A DNA stretch of 64,000 bases from Streptomyces rapamycinicus NRRL 5491 (GTDB lineage Bacteria; Actinomycetota; Actinomycetes; Streptomycetales; Streptomycetaceae): contig NZ_CP085193.1 of the NCBI RefSeq assembly GCF_024298965.1, forward strand, positions 11,284,001-11,348,000, read 5' to 3'. Of this stretch, positions 1 to 7,944 are shown one piece after another. The notes below the pieces were generated by a model. That model worked only from the letters and a program-made list of their open reading frames with translations. It was not told the origin of the DNA and made no database searches. Both the position numbers and the translations under genes were made by a program. The stretch's first letter is position 1, and the number at the start of each line of letters is the position of its first letter.

Positions 1-178
1 GGAACGAGGCGGGGCCCATCTGCGGCATCCAGCCACTGCGGATCTTGTAGTCGAGGGGGTTCACGGCGGCGGCCATGACCTTCAGCCGCACCTGCCCGGG
101 TCCCGGATGGGGCTCCTCCGTCTCCTTCAGCCGCAGCACCTCGGGGCCGCCGTACTCCTCGTAGACGATCGCCTTCAT
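1..178 (-). CDS. NADP-dependent zinc-type alcohol dehydrogenase / quinone oxidoreductase, N-terminal part
   Basis: The frame opens with ATG at 178 and runs leftward out of the window, so only about 59 residues are visible. They begin MKAIVYEEYGGPEVL and continue through a GxVxxKVxAAxVNPxDxKIRSGW pattern. That is the GroES-like N-terminus of the medium-chain dehydrogenase family, close to NADPH:quinone oxidoreductases. The catalytic and NADP-binding parts lie outside the window. A GGGAG stretch just upstream on the minus strand fits a ribosome-binding site. The gene is divergent from the regulator at 335 and shares a short promoter region with it. The family is fairly sure; the substrate is unknown. 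Confidence 0.85.
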   Translation of the reverse strand, partial: MKAIVYEEYGGPEVLRLKETEEPHPGPGQVRLKVMAAAVNPLDYKIRSGWMPQMGPASF

Positions 179-254
179 CACTCTCACTCCCGTCAGCCCT
201 GTCGAGGGGGCATGTCTGTGGCGACAACGCCATCCTCGGCCGGGACATGCCCCG

Positions 255-304
255 CCCCGGCAGTTCCTCCGGCCAGGTGGAACTGGCCGGAGGAACAGCC
301 GGGG
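255..304. promoter_or_regulatory. Long near-perfect hairpin in the leader of the LuxR-type regulator
   Basis: Arms 255-276 and 283-304 are 22 bases each with one mismatch and a 6-base loop (GTGGAA). It ends 30 bases before the ATG at 335. It could be a terminator or attenuator for the divergent pair or a large operator. If translation began at the ATG at 212 the hairpin would lie inside the coding region, which is one reason to prefer the start at 335. Confidence 0.6.
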
Positions 305-334
305 CCGCGGGACGGGCCCATTACGCTGACGGAC

Positions 335-1561
335 ATGGACCTCACGGCCGCAGTCGATGTGATCCGGGCGCCCCTGGGCGAGATCCTGCCGCGCCTGTCC
401 GCCGCGCTCTCCGGGGCGATCGCGCACCGGGCGGTGGCCGAGCTCTCCGGCAACTGCCCGCACTCACCGTTCAAGGCCCATGGCGACCCGCCCGGCGACC
501 CCGGAACCACCATCACCAGCGCCGAGATGGCCGCCATCGCCCCGGTGGCGCGCGCCGAGGGAACCTGGCAGGGCCGGGCATGGATGGCCGGGGCCGAGGT
601 GCCCGTACTGGCCGTGCACAGCGACGCCACCGCGCGGGGCGCGCTGTGGGACCTGGTGACCGCGCACCGCGACCGGATGGCGGTGGAGGCGGTGCCGGGG
701 ATGCTGGTCCAGTCGCGGGCCGCGGCGGCGGCGCGGGCCACGGCCATCGCCGAGCTCGTCGACGCCCACGGCGCCGCCTTGTCCGCCCTGCTCGGCGTGT
801 TGCGCGGCCGCGATCTGGACGACCGGACCGCCCGGGCCCGCGCGGTGGACCTCGCCGTCGGCGCCCTGGCCGAACTGCGCGCCCGGACCGACCGCGATCA
901 GGCGCTGGTGGAGGAGCCGGCCGGTGACGCCTTCGCCCGGCTCGCCGAATCGCTCCGCCCGGTGCTGCGCGGCCTGTCCGTACGGCTGGACCTCGGCCCG
1001 CCCGGTACCGAGGAGGGCGCGGACCGGCTGCTCGCCGCCGACGTGGCCAATACGGCCCGCGCGGTGGTGCGGGCCGTGGTGCACGCCATGCTCGACGAGC
1101 AGGGACCGGGCCGGGACGGCGCGCCGCGCCCGGTGCACCGCGTGCACATCGGCTGGAAGGTCGGCGAGGGCGAGCTGCGCGCCACCGTACGGGACGACGG
1201 CCCCGGCGTCCTGAGACGGACCGCACTGGACGCCCGCCGGGTCGGCGAGCGGCTGGCCGCGCTGGGCGGACGGCTGGACGTGGACGCGGTCCCGGAGTGG
1301 GGCACCACGGTGACGGCCACCCTGCCGCTCGGCCCGCCGCAGCCCGCCCGCGAGGATCCGCTGGACGGCCTGGGCGCGCGCGAGCCGGAGGTACTGGAGC
1401 AACTGGCCCGCGGCCGGCGCAACCGGCAGATCGCCCAGGAGCTCCACATCAGCGAGTCGACGGTGAAGTTCCACGTGGCGAACATCCTGGAGAAGCTGGG
1501 CGTCACCTCGCGCGGCGAGGCGGCCGCGCTGGCCCACGCATGGGAGGCCACCGGCTCCTGA
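335..1561 (+). CDS. One-piece regulator: histidine-kinase-like ATPase domain fused to LuxR helix-turn-helix
   Basis: 408 residues from ATG 335. Roughly residues 235-330 carry an ATPase-like fold: the box DDGPGV, then an ALGGRLDV segment and GTTVTATLPL, as in the GHKL ATPases of NarX-type kinases. The last 65 residues are a clear LuxR/NarL helix-turn-helix (NRQIAQELHISESTVKFHV). No receiver domain and no classical H-box is seen, so it is probably not an ordinary kinase. A TANNNT element (322-327) lies 7 bases before the ATG, so the mRNA may be leaderless. The alternative ATG at 212 has a GAGGGGG upstream, but that frame reads through the hairpin at 255-304. The regulated genes are unknown; the oxidoreductase upstream is divergent. 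Confidence 0.8.
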   Translation: MDLTAAVDVIRAPLGEILPRLSAALSGAIAHRAVAELSGNCPHSPFKAHGDPPGDPGTTITSAEMAAIAPVARAEGTWQGRAWMAGAEVPVLAVHSDATARGALWDLVTAHRDRMAVEAVPGMLVQSRAAAAARATAIAELVDAHGAALSALLGVLRGRDLDDRTARARAVDLAVGALAELRARTDRDQALVEEPAGDAFARLAESLRPVLRGLSVRLDLGPPGTEEGADRLLAADVANTARAVVRAVVHAMLDEQGPGRDGAPRPVHRVHIGWKVGEGELRATVRDDGPGVLRRTALDARRVGERLAALGGRLDVDAVPEWGTTVTATLPLGPPQPAREDPLDGLGAREPEVLEQLARGRRNRQIAQELHISESTVKFHVANILEKLGVTSRGEAAALAHAWEATGS

Positions 1562-1656
1562 GCCGCCGCCGACATGGCGTACCCGGCAGGCACGTCGGCG
1601 GACGGCCTTACGCTTCGGAACGTATCGTTGGCGAGGAACGGCGAGCGGAGCGTTTG

Positions 1657-2262
1657 ATGACCACACCGCGGGACCTGCTGATCGTCACTCTGGACGTGGC
1701 GCCCATCCGACCCCTGGAGCGGGGCGACCTGTCGCTCGCGCTCGCGGGAGCCGAGCTGATCGACCTCCTCGGCACCGATGCGCTCACGATCGAGGACGAG
1801 CGGATCGTGCCGGGGCTCTGCCCGCCGACCGGGGACCGCCTGCTGGACGAGGCCGCGGCGTCACTCGTTCGCCAGCCGCCCCACGAGCCGGTCGGCGAGT
1901 GGCTGTGGCGCAGGGGCCGCGGTCTGTCCTCCGCCTATCTGGACGCCCTGGAGGAGGCGGGACAGATCACCCGGCGTCGCCACGGCTGGCTGCCGCTCCG
2001 CGCCGGGCAGGCGGTGCCGGTCGACTCGCCCGCCCGCCGCCACGCGACGGACCGCTGGGCCTCGGACGAGCCCGTCCTCGCCACCCTCGCGGCGGCCATC
2101 GGCATCCGTGAGGAGCCCGCCGAGGACGCCGCGGGCGCGGCCGGCGACGCGACCGTGACCGTGCTCGCCGCCGTCAACGACGCGGTGATGGAGCTGGAGG
2201 CCGAGCGGCAGCGGCGGGCCATCGAGGAAGCGGCCTACGACAACATCTGGCGCGGCGAATGA
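1657..2262 (+). CDS. GPP34 (GOLPH3/VPS74-like) family protein
   Basis: 201 residues. The LLIVTLDVA start, the LALAGAELIDLL helix, the WLWRRGRGLSSAYLDALE segment and the glycine/arginine-rich hairpin GQITRRRHGWLPL are typical of the GPP34 family, which is common and multicopy in streptomycetes. In eukaryotes the family binds phosphoinositides at the Golgi; the bacterial role is not established. GGAG at 1647-1650 sits 6 bases before the ATG and fixes the start. The gene follows the LuxR regulator by 95 bases on the same strand and may be co-transcribed. Soluble, no signal peptide. Confidence 0.85.
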   Translation: MTTPRDLLIVTLDVAPIRPLERGDLSLALAGAELIDLLGTDALTIEDERIVPGLCPPTGDRLLDEAAASLVRQPPHEPVGEWLWRRGRGLSSAYLDALEEAGQITRRRHGWLPLRAGQAVPVDSPARRHATDRWASDEPVLATLAAAIGIREEPAEDAAGAAGDATVTVLAAVNDAVMELEAERQRRAIEEAAYDNIWRGE

Positions 2263-2315
2263 TCGCGTGACGGTGACGGGGGAGTGGCGGACGCCGCCGG
2301 GGGTGGCGCGGTGTG

Positions 2316-2355
2316 CGGTTGTGGGTGGCGCGGCGCCGCCCACGATCCGCAACCG
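2316..2355. terminator. Two-part hairpin after the GPP34 gene
   Basis: An inner stem (2322-2330 with 2334-2342, 3-base loop) sits inside an outer 6-base stem (2316-2321 with 2350-2355) separated by a small bulge. It lies 54 bases after the GPP34 stop and 84 bases before the ligase start. A terminator or an operator for the ligase are both possible. Confidence 0.45.
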
Positions 2356-2438
2356 TGGCCGCGGGCGGGCCGTGCCGCCGTATCGTGTCGGGTGATCCAC
2401 CACGTCCCATTGGGCACCACCCCCGAACGGAGACGCAC

Positions 2439-4016
2439 ATGGACACGTTAGCCGGAGCATCCGGTCACAGACCCCCCCACCGCGACGCCGGGCCCATCAC
2501 GGCACCCTTCCCGCAGGCCCTCCTCGACGCCTTCCGTGCGCGGCCGGAGCTGCCCGCCTTCGAACACCGCTCACGCGTCCTCACGCGCGGCGAGGTGCTG
2601 GAGCTGATCGGCCGGTGCGCGGACGGGCTGCGGGCGGCCGGACTCGGCCCGGGCCGTTCGGTGGCGGTGGCCACCGATGTGACGCCCGAGGGTTTCGCGC
2701 TGCTGGTGGCGGCGTACGCGCTGGGCTGCCGGGTGACGGGGCTGCGGCCCGGCATGACCCCGGCCCATCTGGTGTACGTCCTTTCCGACGGAATCGACGT
2801 CCTGGTGGCCGACGAGACCGGTGACACCCCCGAATTGCTGGACGCGGCGGGTGGGGTGACCGGGTTGCGGCTGGGCCCGGACCTCCTGGACGCCCACCCG
2901 AAGGCCACGGGAGAGCTGACCGCTCAGGGCCGCCCCGATGACATCGCCCTGGTGACGCTGACCAGTGGCAGCACCGGACGCCCCAAGGGCTGTGCGCACA
3001 GCTACCGTTCGCTTGCCCTCAACTGGGCTTGGCAGCCCGCGCGTTGGCCCGAGCGGACCGCACGGCTCGCGGCGGGCTACGGGCGGTATCTGCTCTTCGG
3101 CACCCTGAGCAGCGCGGTGATCTTCGAGCATCTCGGGGTCTGCCTGATGGGGGGCGGCACCGCCGTCATTCCCGAACCGCCGTTCGCCTTCCCCCAGGTC
3201 TTCGAGCGCCACCGGATCAGCGCGTGTCTGACGACCGTGCCCCGGCTGCACCATGTGCTGGACGTCCTGCGCACGGAGCGCGTGGACACCTCCAGCCTCC
3301 GGGTGCTGCTGGTTGCCGGGTCCCCGCTCGCCCCGCACCGGCTCGCGGAGGCGGCCCGGCTGCTCGGCCCGGTGGTCCACCAGGGCTACGGGCAGACGGA
3401 GACCGGCATGCTCACCCTGCTCACCCCGGACGAGATGGCGGAGTTTCCGGGCCAGGTGTACGACTCGGTGGGCCGGGCGTGGTCCGGGGTGGAGATGGAC
3501 GTCCGCGATCCCGAGGGGCGGCCGGTGCCCGGCGGGACCACCGGCGAGATATGGGTGCGCACCGACTCGGCGATGGCGGGCTACTGGAAGGACGAGGAGC
3601 GGACCCGGGAGGTGCTGCGGGCGGGGTGGGTGCGCACCCGCGATGTCGGACACCTGGACGACCAGGGCTTTCTGCGGCTCACCGGGCGCGCCCGGGACGT
3701 GGTCATCATCAACGCGATCGTGCACTACGCCGGGGCGATCGAACGCGCGCTGGCGGCCCATCCCGATGTTGACCAGGCGTATGTGGTGGGCACGCCCGAC
3801 GAGCGCACCGGCGAGGCCGCGCACGCCTTCGTCGTCCCGGCCGAGGGCCGTGAGCCGGACCTGGACACCGTACGCGCGTTCGTCGTGGCGGAGTTGGGGG
3901 AGGCGAGTGTCCCCGCCACCGTCACCGTCGTGACCGAGGTGCCGGTGGCGCCGAGCGGGAAGCCGGACAAGCGGGCGCTGCTGTCGCGGATCACCGGGCC
4001 GCTGGAGACGGCGTGA
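2439..4016 (+). CDS. AMP-dependent acyl-CoA synthetase / ligase (ANL superfamily)
   Basis: 525 residues. It should activate a carboxylic acid with ATP to an acyl adenylate and then to a CoA thioester. Motif A3 (LTSGSTGRPKG, residues 174-184), A5 (YGQTE), A7/A8 (GFLRLTGRARDVVI) and the C-terminal catalytic lysine (PSGKPDK, Lys508) are all present, so it should be active. No carrier-protein domain is fused. CGGAG at 2428-2432 supports the ATG. Codon 4 is TTA (2448-2450), so translation probably depends on the rare tRNA made by bldA, which ties the gene to late growth. It stands alone, convergent to the antiporter. Acid specificity cannot be read from the sequence; benzoate- or medium-chain-like acids are possible. 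Confidence 0.88.
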   Translation: MDTLAGASGHRPPHRDAGPITAPFPQALLDAFRARPELPAFEHRSRVLTRGEVLELIGRCADGLRAAGLGPGRSVAVATDVTPEGFALLVAAYALGCRVTGLRPGMTPAHLVYVLSDGIDVLVADETGDTPELLDAAGGVTGLRLGPDLLDAHPKATGELTAQGRPDDIALVTLTSGSTGRPKGCAHSYRSLALNWAWQPARWPERTARLAAGYGRYLLFGTLSSAVIFEHLGVCLMGGGTAVIPEPPFAFPQVFERHRISACLTTVPRLHHVLDVLRTERVDTSSLRVLLVAGSPLAPHRLAEAARLLGPVVHQGYGQTETGMLTLLTPDEMAEFPGQVYDSVGRAWSGVEMDVRDPEGRPVPGGTTGEIWVRTDSAMAGYWKDEERTREVLRAGWVRTRDVGHLDDQGFLRLTGRARDVVIINAIVHYAGAIERALAAHPDVDQAYVVGTPDERTGEAAHAFVVPAEGREPDLDTVRAFVVAELGEASVPATVTVVTEVPVAPSGKPDKRALLSRITGPLETA

Positions 4017-4038
4017 TGGTGTGGGGTCGCCCGGACTG

Positions 4039-4076
4039 AGAGGTCCCGGTGTGCCAGCGGGCACACCGGGACCTCT
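4039..4076. terminator. Bidirectional terminator between ligase and antiporter operon
   Basis: Perfect 17-base arms (4039-4055 and 4060-4076) with a 4-base loop lie between two convergent genes, 22 bases after the ligase stop and 19 bases after the antiporter stop. Confidence 0.85.
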
Positions 4077-4095
4077 CCCGTGCGAAGGGTGGCGC

Positions 4096-5373
4096 TCAGC
4101 TCCCGGCCGGCACCGCCGCCGCGGTGCCGGCCGGCTCCCCGGCTGCCCGGGACCTGGCGTCCCGGCGGTCCAGCCAGTTGAGCACCGGGACGGTCATCAC
4201 CGTGGTCACCAGGGCCACCAGGACCAGCGCCGCGAACAGCTCATCACCGACGATCCCGGCCGAGAGCCCGATGTTGAGCGCGATGAGCTGCATCAGCCCG
4301 CGCGCGTTCATCAGGGCGCCGACCCGGACCGCCACCGCACCCGGCTCCCCGCACAGCTTGGCGGCTGCCCAGCAGCCGCCGAACTTGCCGACCGACGCGA
4401 GCACGACACAGCCCGCGCCGAACGCCATCACGGCCGGGTCCGCGAACACGTCGAAGCGCGTGTTGAGACCGGAGTAGGTGAAGAACATCGGCACGAAGAT
4501 GACCTGGGTTGATCCCTGAACCGTCCGCACCACCCGCTCGGATGCCTCGTGGCGGGGCATGGACAGGCCGATGCAGAACGCCCCGAAGACCGCGTACAGC
4601 TGGATGGTGTCGGTGAACCAGGCGCCGCAGAACAGCACCGCGACCGTGAGCAGCAGTCGGGACTCGTCGCTCAGCCCCGGCTTGGTCAGGATCCAGGCCA
4701 GCAGCCGCCGCCCCACCAGGAGCAGGACGGCCACGAAGAGCAGCGAACCGCCCAGCGCCTTGACGATCGGCCCCGTCTTCTCCGAGGCCACGCTGAGCAC
4801 CCCGGCGAGCATGAGCCACGCGGCCGCGTCATCGGTGGCCCCCGAAGCGAGGGAGAGCGACCCGTGCCGGGTCCCGGAGATCCCCTGCTCGGTGATGATG
4901 CGGGCCAGCATCGGGAAGGCGGTGATGGCGAGGGCGACCCCGACGAAGGCCGCCGTCACCCAGATCGAGACCCCGTCGACGAAGATGGGGACATGGCCGT
5001 CGGACGCGAAGGTCAGCCCCACGCCCAGCAGCAGCGGCACCAGCACCCCGGCGGCGGAGACCGTCACCGCGGTTCCGGCCAGCCCGCGCCCGGCATGGGC
5101 CCGGAATTCGTACCCCGCGTGGAACATCAGGGCCACCAGGCCGATCTGCCCGGCCACGTACAGCACCGGTTTGAGCTCCGGCGGGAAGACCGCGTCCGAC
5201 GCGCCCGGCGCCACCAGACCGAAGAGCGACGGGCCGAGCACCACACCGGCGATCATCTCCCCGACCACCGGCGGCTGGCCGAACCGGCCCATCACCAGCA
5301 CCACCAGACGGCAGGTCAGCAGAATGACCACGGCGGCGATGAAGAAGGCGGGGGCGAGCTCTGTGGGAGTCAT
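4096..5373 (-). CDS. Cation:proton antiporter, CPA2 (Kef-like) membrane part
   Basis: 425 residues with about 12 predicted membrane helices and no cytosolic TrkA-type domain. The N-terminal PPVVGEMIAGVVLGPSLFG and the helix containing ASGATDDAAAWLML (the conserved acidic pair of the ion site) are family hallmarks. It should exchange Na+ or K+ for protons, or export a small charged product. GGAGGGTGAG precedes the ATG, which lies 13 bases after the stop of the P450-like gene. It is therefore the last gene of the leftward flavoprotein/FMN-oxidase/P450 operon. Antiporters of this type recur at the ends of antibiotic clusters, so export or pH balancing for a product is a fair inference. Confidence 0.88.
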   Translation of the reverse strand: MTPTELAPAFFIAAVVILLTCRLVVLVMGRFGQPPVVGEMIAGVVLGPSLFGLVAPGASDAVFPPELKPVLYVAGQIGLVALMFHAGYEFRAHAGRGLAGTAVTVSAAGVLVPLLLGVGLTFASDGHVPIFVDGVSIWVTAAFVGVALAITAFPMLARIITEQGISGTRHGSLSLASGATDDAAAWLMLAGVLSVASEKTGPIVKALGGSLLFVAVLLLVGRRLLAWILTKPGLSDESRLLLTVAVLFCGAWFTDTIQLYAVFGAFCIGLSMPRHEASERVVRTVQGSTQVIFVPMFFTYSGLNTRFDVFADPAVMAFGAGCVVLASVGKFGGCWAAAKLCGEPGAVAVRVGALMNARGLMQLIALNIGLSAGIVGDELFAALVLVALVTTVMTVPVLNWLDRRDARSRAAGEPAGTAAAVPAGS

Positions 5374-5386
5374 CGTCTCACCCTCC

Positions 5387-6820
5387 TCATCGGCTGCCGG
5401 CGACGGCGGGTACGGCGGTGTCACCGGCAGCCGTGGCGAAGTAGTTGCGGCACAGCCCCTGGCGCCGGGCGTCCCACACCATGTAGCCACCGAGCGCCAG
5501 CTGGATGAGGCTGCGCGGGATCGCCCCCCACCGGTCGCCCAGCCGCATCCCCGCGAGCCTCGCCGCCCGCGTGGCCGGTCGCCAGGCCACCGTGGTCCGC
5601 CGGGGGGTGTGCGGGATCAGCAGACAGGGGCCGCGGCTGGGCAGCGACCGGGTGTGCTCGGCCGCGGACGCCAGCCGGAAGCGCCGGAGCAGCTCCTCGG
5701 CCGCGACCCGCATGGTCAGCACGGCGAAACCACGGGCCGGGCACGGCCGGTTGGCGGTCACGCCGAACGGGATGAAGGCCGAGGGCCGGGTGTCGGCGGA
5801 CAGCCAGCGGCCGGGGTCGAACCGCTGCGGACCGGTGGATCCCGACCGCTGATACTCGGGGTAGTTGAACAGCAGGACCGAGCCCGCCGGTATCGCAGGT
5901 CTTCCGGCCCGGGGGATCTCGTCGGTGGTGATGCGGTGGGCCACGCCGAACAGCGGGAAGTGCTGGAGCGTCTCGTTGATGACATGGTCCAGGTAGTCGG
6001 CGTCCTCCTCGCCGGAGAGCAGACGGTTCTGGACGCTCTGGTGCGTGGCGAGTGCCAGCAGCAGATGGGCCATCGCCTCCGACGTCTGCACCACGGCGGT
6101 GTTGAAGAACGTGCCCTGGAGGTAGTACGCCTGCTCCCGCCGACTGAGCAGCGACGGCAGCGGCACCGGCGGGGGATCGCCAGCCAGTCGATCGCGCAAA
6201 TACGCGGTGAGCCGGTTCCGCCGGTCCATATGGCGCAGGCTGGTGCACTTCAGGGCGCTGACCACGTCATCGGCGTTGCCGACGATCAGGTCCCGGACAT
6301 GGCGCGGGCACGGTTCACGGAACACCACTTCGTAGTAGACCTCGGCCCACACCGGCATCATGAGATCGCGCAGCCGTACCCGGTGTTCCCGGGCGCCGTA
6401 TCCGCCGATGCCCTGGTCGAGTTCATCGAGCACCCGCCGGGTGCAGCGGCCGACCAGTTCGCTCCACCGTTCCCGGGAGAGCCCGGCGAGGATCTGCCGG
6501 GTCGTCCTGGCCACCTCGTCGTACCGCGGGCCGGGTTCCAGATGCTCCTGGTGGACCTCGGGGCCGGGGGAGAGCCAGTACCAGAAGAGGTCGGACAGGG
6601 CGGCGCCGCGGCTGCGGCCGTTAGCGGCCGGATGCCCGTAGACCCGCTTGAACTCCTCGACGGGCACCTCACGGCCGGGCGCCGGTATCCCCTCCTCTCC
6701 GTTGACCTGCGCGAAGAGACGCACCCGCAGGTCGATCACCAGCCGGGGCAGCCAGTACGGCAGGCTGGCCGTCAGCGCCACGGCCGTCGCACCGGTGGCC
6801 GCCCGTCTGAGGCGGCTCAT
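5387..6820 (-). CDS. Atypical cytochrome P450 with altered ExxR motif
   Basis: 477 residues. The heme loop is FGVTANRPCPARG with the ligand cysteine at 360; a PERF-like segment (PQRFDPGRWL, 331-340) precedes it. The usual ExxR is ETLQ (283-286), so the arginine is replaced by glutamine. The I-helix reads FNTAVVQTSEA (239-249) instead of AGxxT. An N-terminal hydrophobic stretch (11-35) and a C-terminal extension of about 60 residues after the normal P450 end are unusual. CYP157 of streptomycetes is a known precedent for a missing ExxR arginine. The ATG overlaps the stop of the FMN oxidase (ATGA), so the two are translationally coupled. It may be an active, unusual P450 or a P450-like protein with another role. 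Confidence 0.75.
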   Translation of the reverse strand: MSRLRRAATGATAVALTASLPYWLPRLVIDLRVRLFAQVNGEEGIPAPGREVPVEEFKRVYGHPAANGRSRGAALSDLFWYWLSPGPEVHQEHLEPGPRYDEVARTTRQILAGLSRERWSELVGRCTRRVLDELDQGIGGYGAREHRVRLRDLMMPVWAEVYYEVVFREPCPRHVRDLIVGNADDVVSALKCTSLRHMDRRNRLTAYLRDRLAGDPPPVPLPSLLSRREQAYYLQGTFFNTAVVQTSEAMAHLLLALATHQSVQNRLLSGEEDADYLDHVINETLQHFPLFGVAHRITTDEIPRAGRPAIPAGSVLLFNYPEYQRSGSTGPQRFDPGRWLSADTRPSAFIPFGVTANRPCPARGFAVLTMRVAAEELLRRFRLASAAEHTRSLPSRGPCLLIPHTPRRTTVAWRPATRAARLAGMRLGDRWGAIPRSLIQLALGGYMVWDARRQGLCRNYFATAAGDTAVPAVAGSR

Positions 6821-7935
6821 GACGCCACTCCACCGGGCGGAGTGGTGGAGGCGTCGGCGGGAGGCCATGCCGGGGCACGCACCAGATCCGGGGTGAGGCC
6901 CTGGACACCGGAGGCGCCGCACAGCGCGAGGGCCTGGTCGAGCTCCTCGCGCAGCAGCTCCAGCAGCCGCCGTACGCCCTTCTCACCGCCCTCGGCCAGG
7001 GCCCACATCACCGGTCGGCCGATGCCCACGGCGGACGCGCCGAGCGCCAGCGCCTTGACCACATCGGTGCCCCGCCGCACACCGCCGTCCAGCACGATCG
7101 GGATCCGTCCGGCCACCGCCGCGTGGATCTCGGGGAGGAGCTCGATCGTGGCGGGCACGGTGTCCAGCTGACGGCCCCCGTGGTTGGACAGCAGCAGCCC
7201 GTCGACGCCGTGGCGCACCGCCAGCCGGGCGTCCTCGGGGTGCACGGCGCCCTTGAGCAGGATCGGCAGCGAGGTGATCCCGCGCAGCCAGTCGATATGG
7301 GTCCAGGAGATCTCCGGCGACATGGCGATCGGCCGCACCCGGCCGCCCTCGCACGGATCGACCATGTGCTCGCAGCGCAGTCCGTCCGGCAGGTCGAGGA
7401 AGCCGTTGCGCAGATCGCGCTCGTGCGCGCCGCGCACCGGGGAGTCCACGGTGACCACCAGCGCGGTGCACCCCGCGTCGGTGGCCCGCCGTACCAGGGA
7501 CCGGGTGAACTCCAGGTCCGGCTGGAGGTAGAGCTGGAACCACAGGGGCGCCGGGTCGCCGCCCTCACCGGCGCCACGGGTGGCCTCCGCGATGTCCTCC
7601 ACCGCCACTGTGGACGCCATGCTCACGATCATGATCGTGCCGGCGGCCGCGGCGGCTCGTGCGGTGGCCAACTCCCCTTCCTCGACGAGGAGTTTGTGGA
7701 AGGCGGTCGGCGAGAGCAGGATCGGCGTTCGCGCGCGGCTGCCGAGCACGGTGATGTCCAGCGCCCGCTCGGCGTTGCCGCGCAGCACCCTGGGCAGCAG
7801 CCGCAGCCGCCGGAACGCCTCTTCATTGGCCCGTACGGTGATCTCGTCCCCGGCGCCACCGGCGATGAAGTCGGCGTAGACGGGGTCGAGTCTCGTCCGG
7901 GCGGTGGTTTCGAAGTCCTGGACGGTCATCAGCAT
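6817..7935 (-). CDS. FMN-dependent alpha-hydroxy acid oxidase/dehydrogenase
   Basis: 372 residues, the length of the glycolate oxidase / lactate oxidase / mandelate dehydrogenase family. Family signature LLSNHGGRQLD (248-258) holds the catalytic histidine (His252) and the substrate-binding arginine (Arg255). FMN-site residues (LSPTAFH, VDSPVRG, LKGAV, LDGGVRRGTDVVK) are intact. It should oxidise an alpha-hydroxy acid to the keto acid. It starts 9 bases after the flavoprotein stop and its own stop overlaps the P450-like start, so it is the middle of a tight operon. Because its partners are a monooxygenase and a P450, a role in tailoring a small molecule rather than central lactate use is likely. 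An ATG two codons in (7929) is an alternative start. Confidence 0.9.
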   Translation of the reverse strand: MLMTVQDFETTARTRLDPVYADFIAGGAGDEITVRANEEAFRRLRLLPRVLRGNAERALDITVLGSRARTPILLSPTAFHKLLVEEGELATARAAAAAGTIMIVSMASTVAVEDIAEATRGAGEGGDPAPLWFQLYLQPDLEFTRSLVRRATDAGCTALVVTVDSPVRGAHERDLRNGFLDLPDGLRCEHMVDPCEGGRVRPIAMSPEISWTHIDWLRGITSLPILLKGAVHPEDARLAVRHGVDGLLLSNHGGRQLDTVPATIELLPEIHAAVAGRIPIVLDGGVRRGTDVVKALALGASAVGIGRPVMWALAEGGEKGVRRLLELLREELDQALALCGASGVQGLTPDLVRAPAWPPADASTTPPGGVAS

Positions 7936-7944
7936 GGCGCGGTG

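Noticed and set aside
4559..7171. 870-codon open frame on the plus strand
   Set aside because: It runs across the antiporter, the P450-like gene and the FMN oxidase on the opposite strand, has low-complexity composition and no family motif. Long antisense frames are expected at this GC content.
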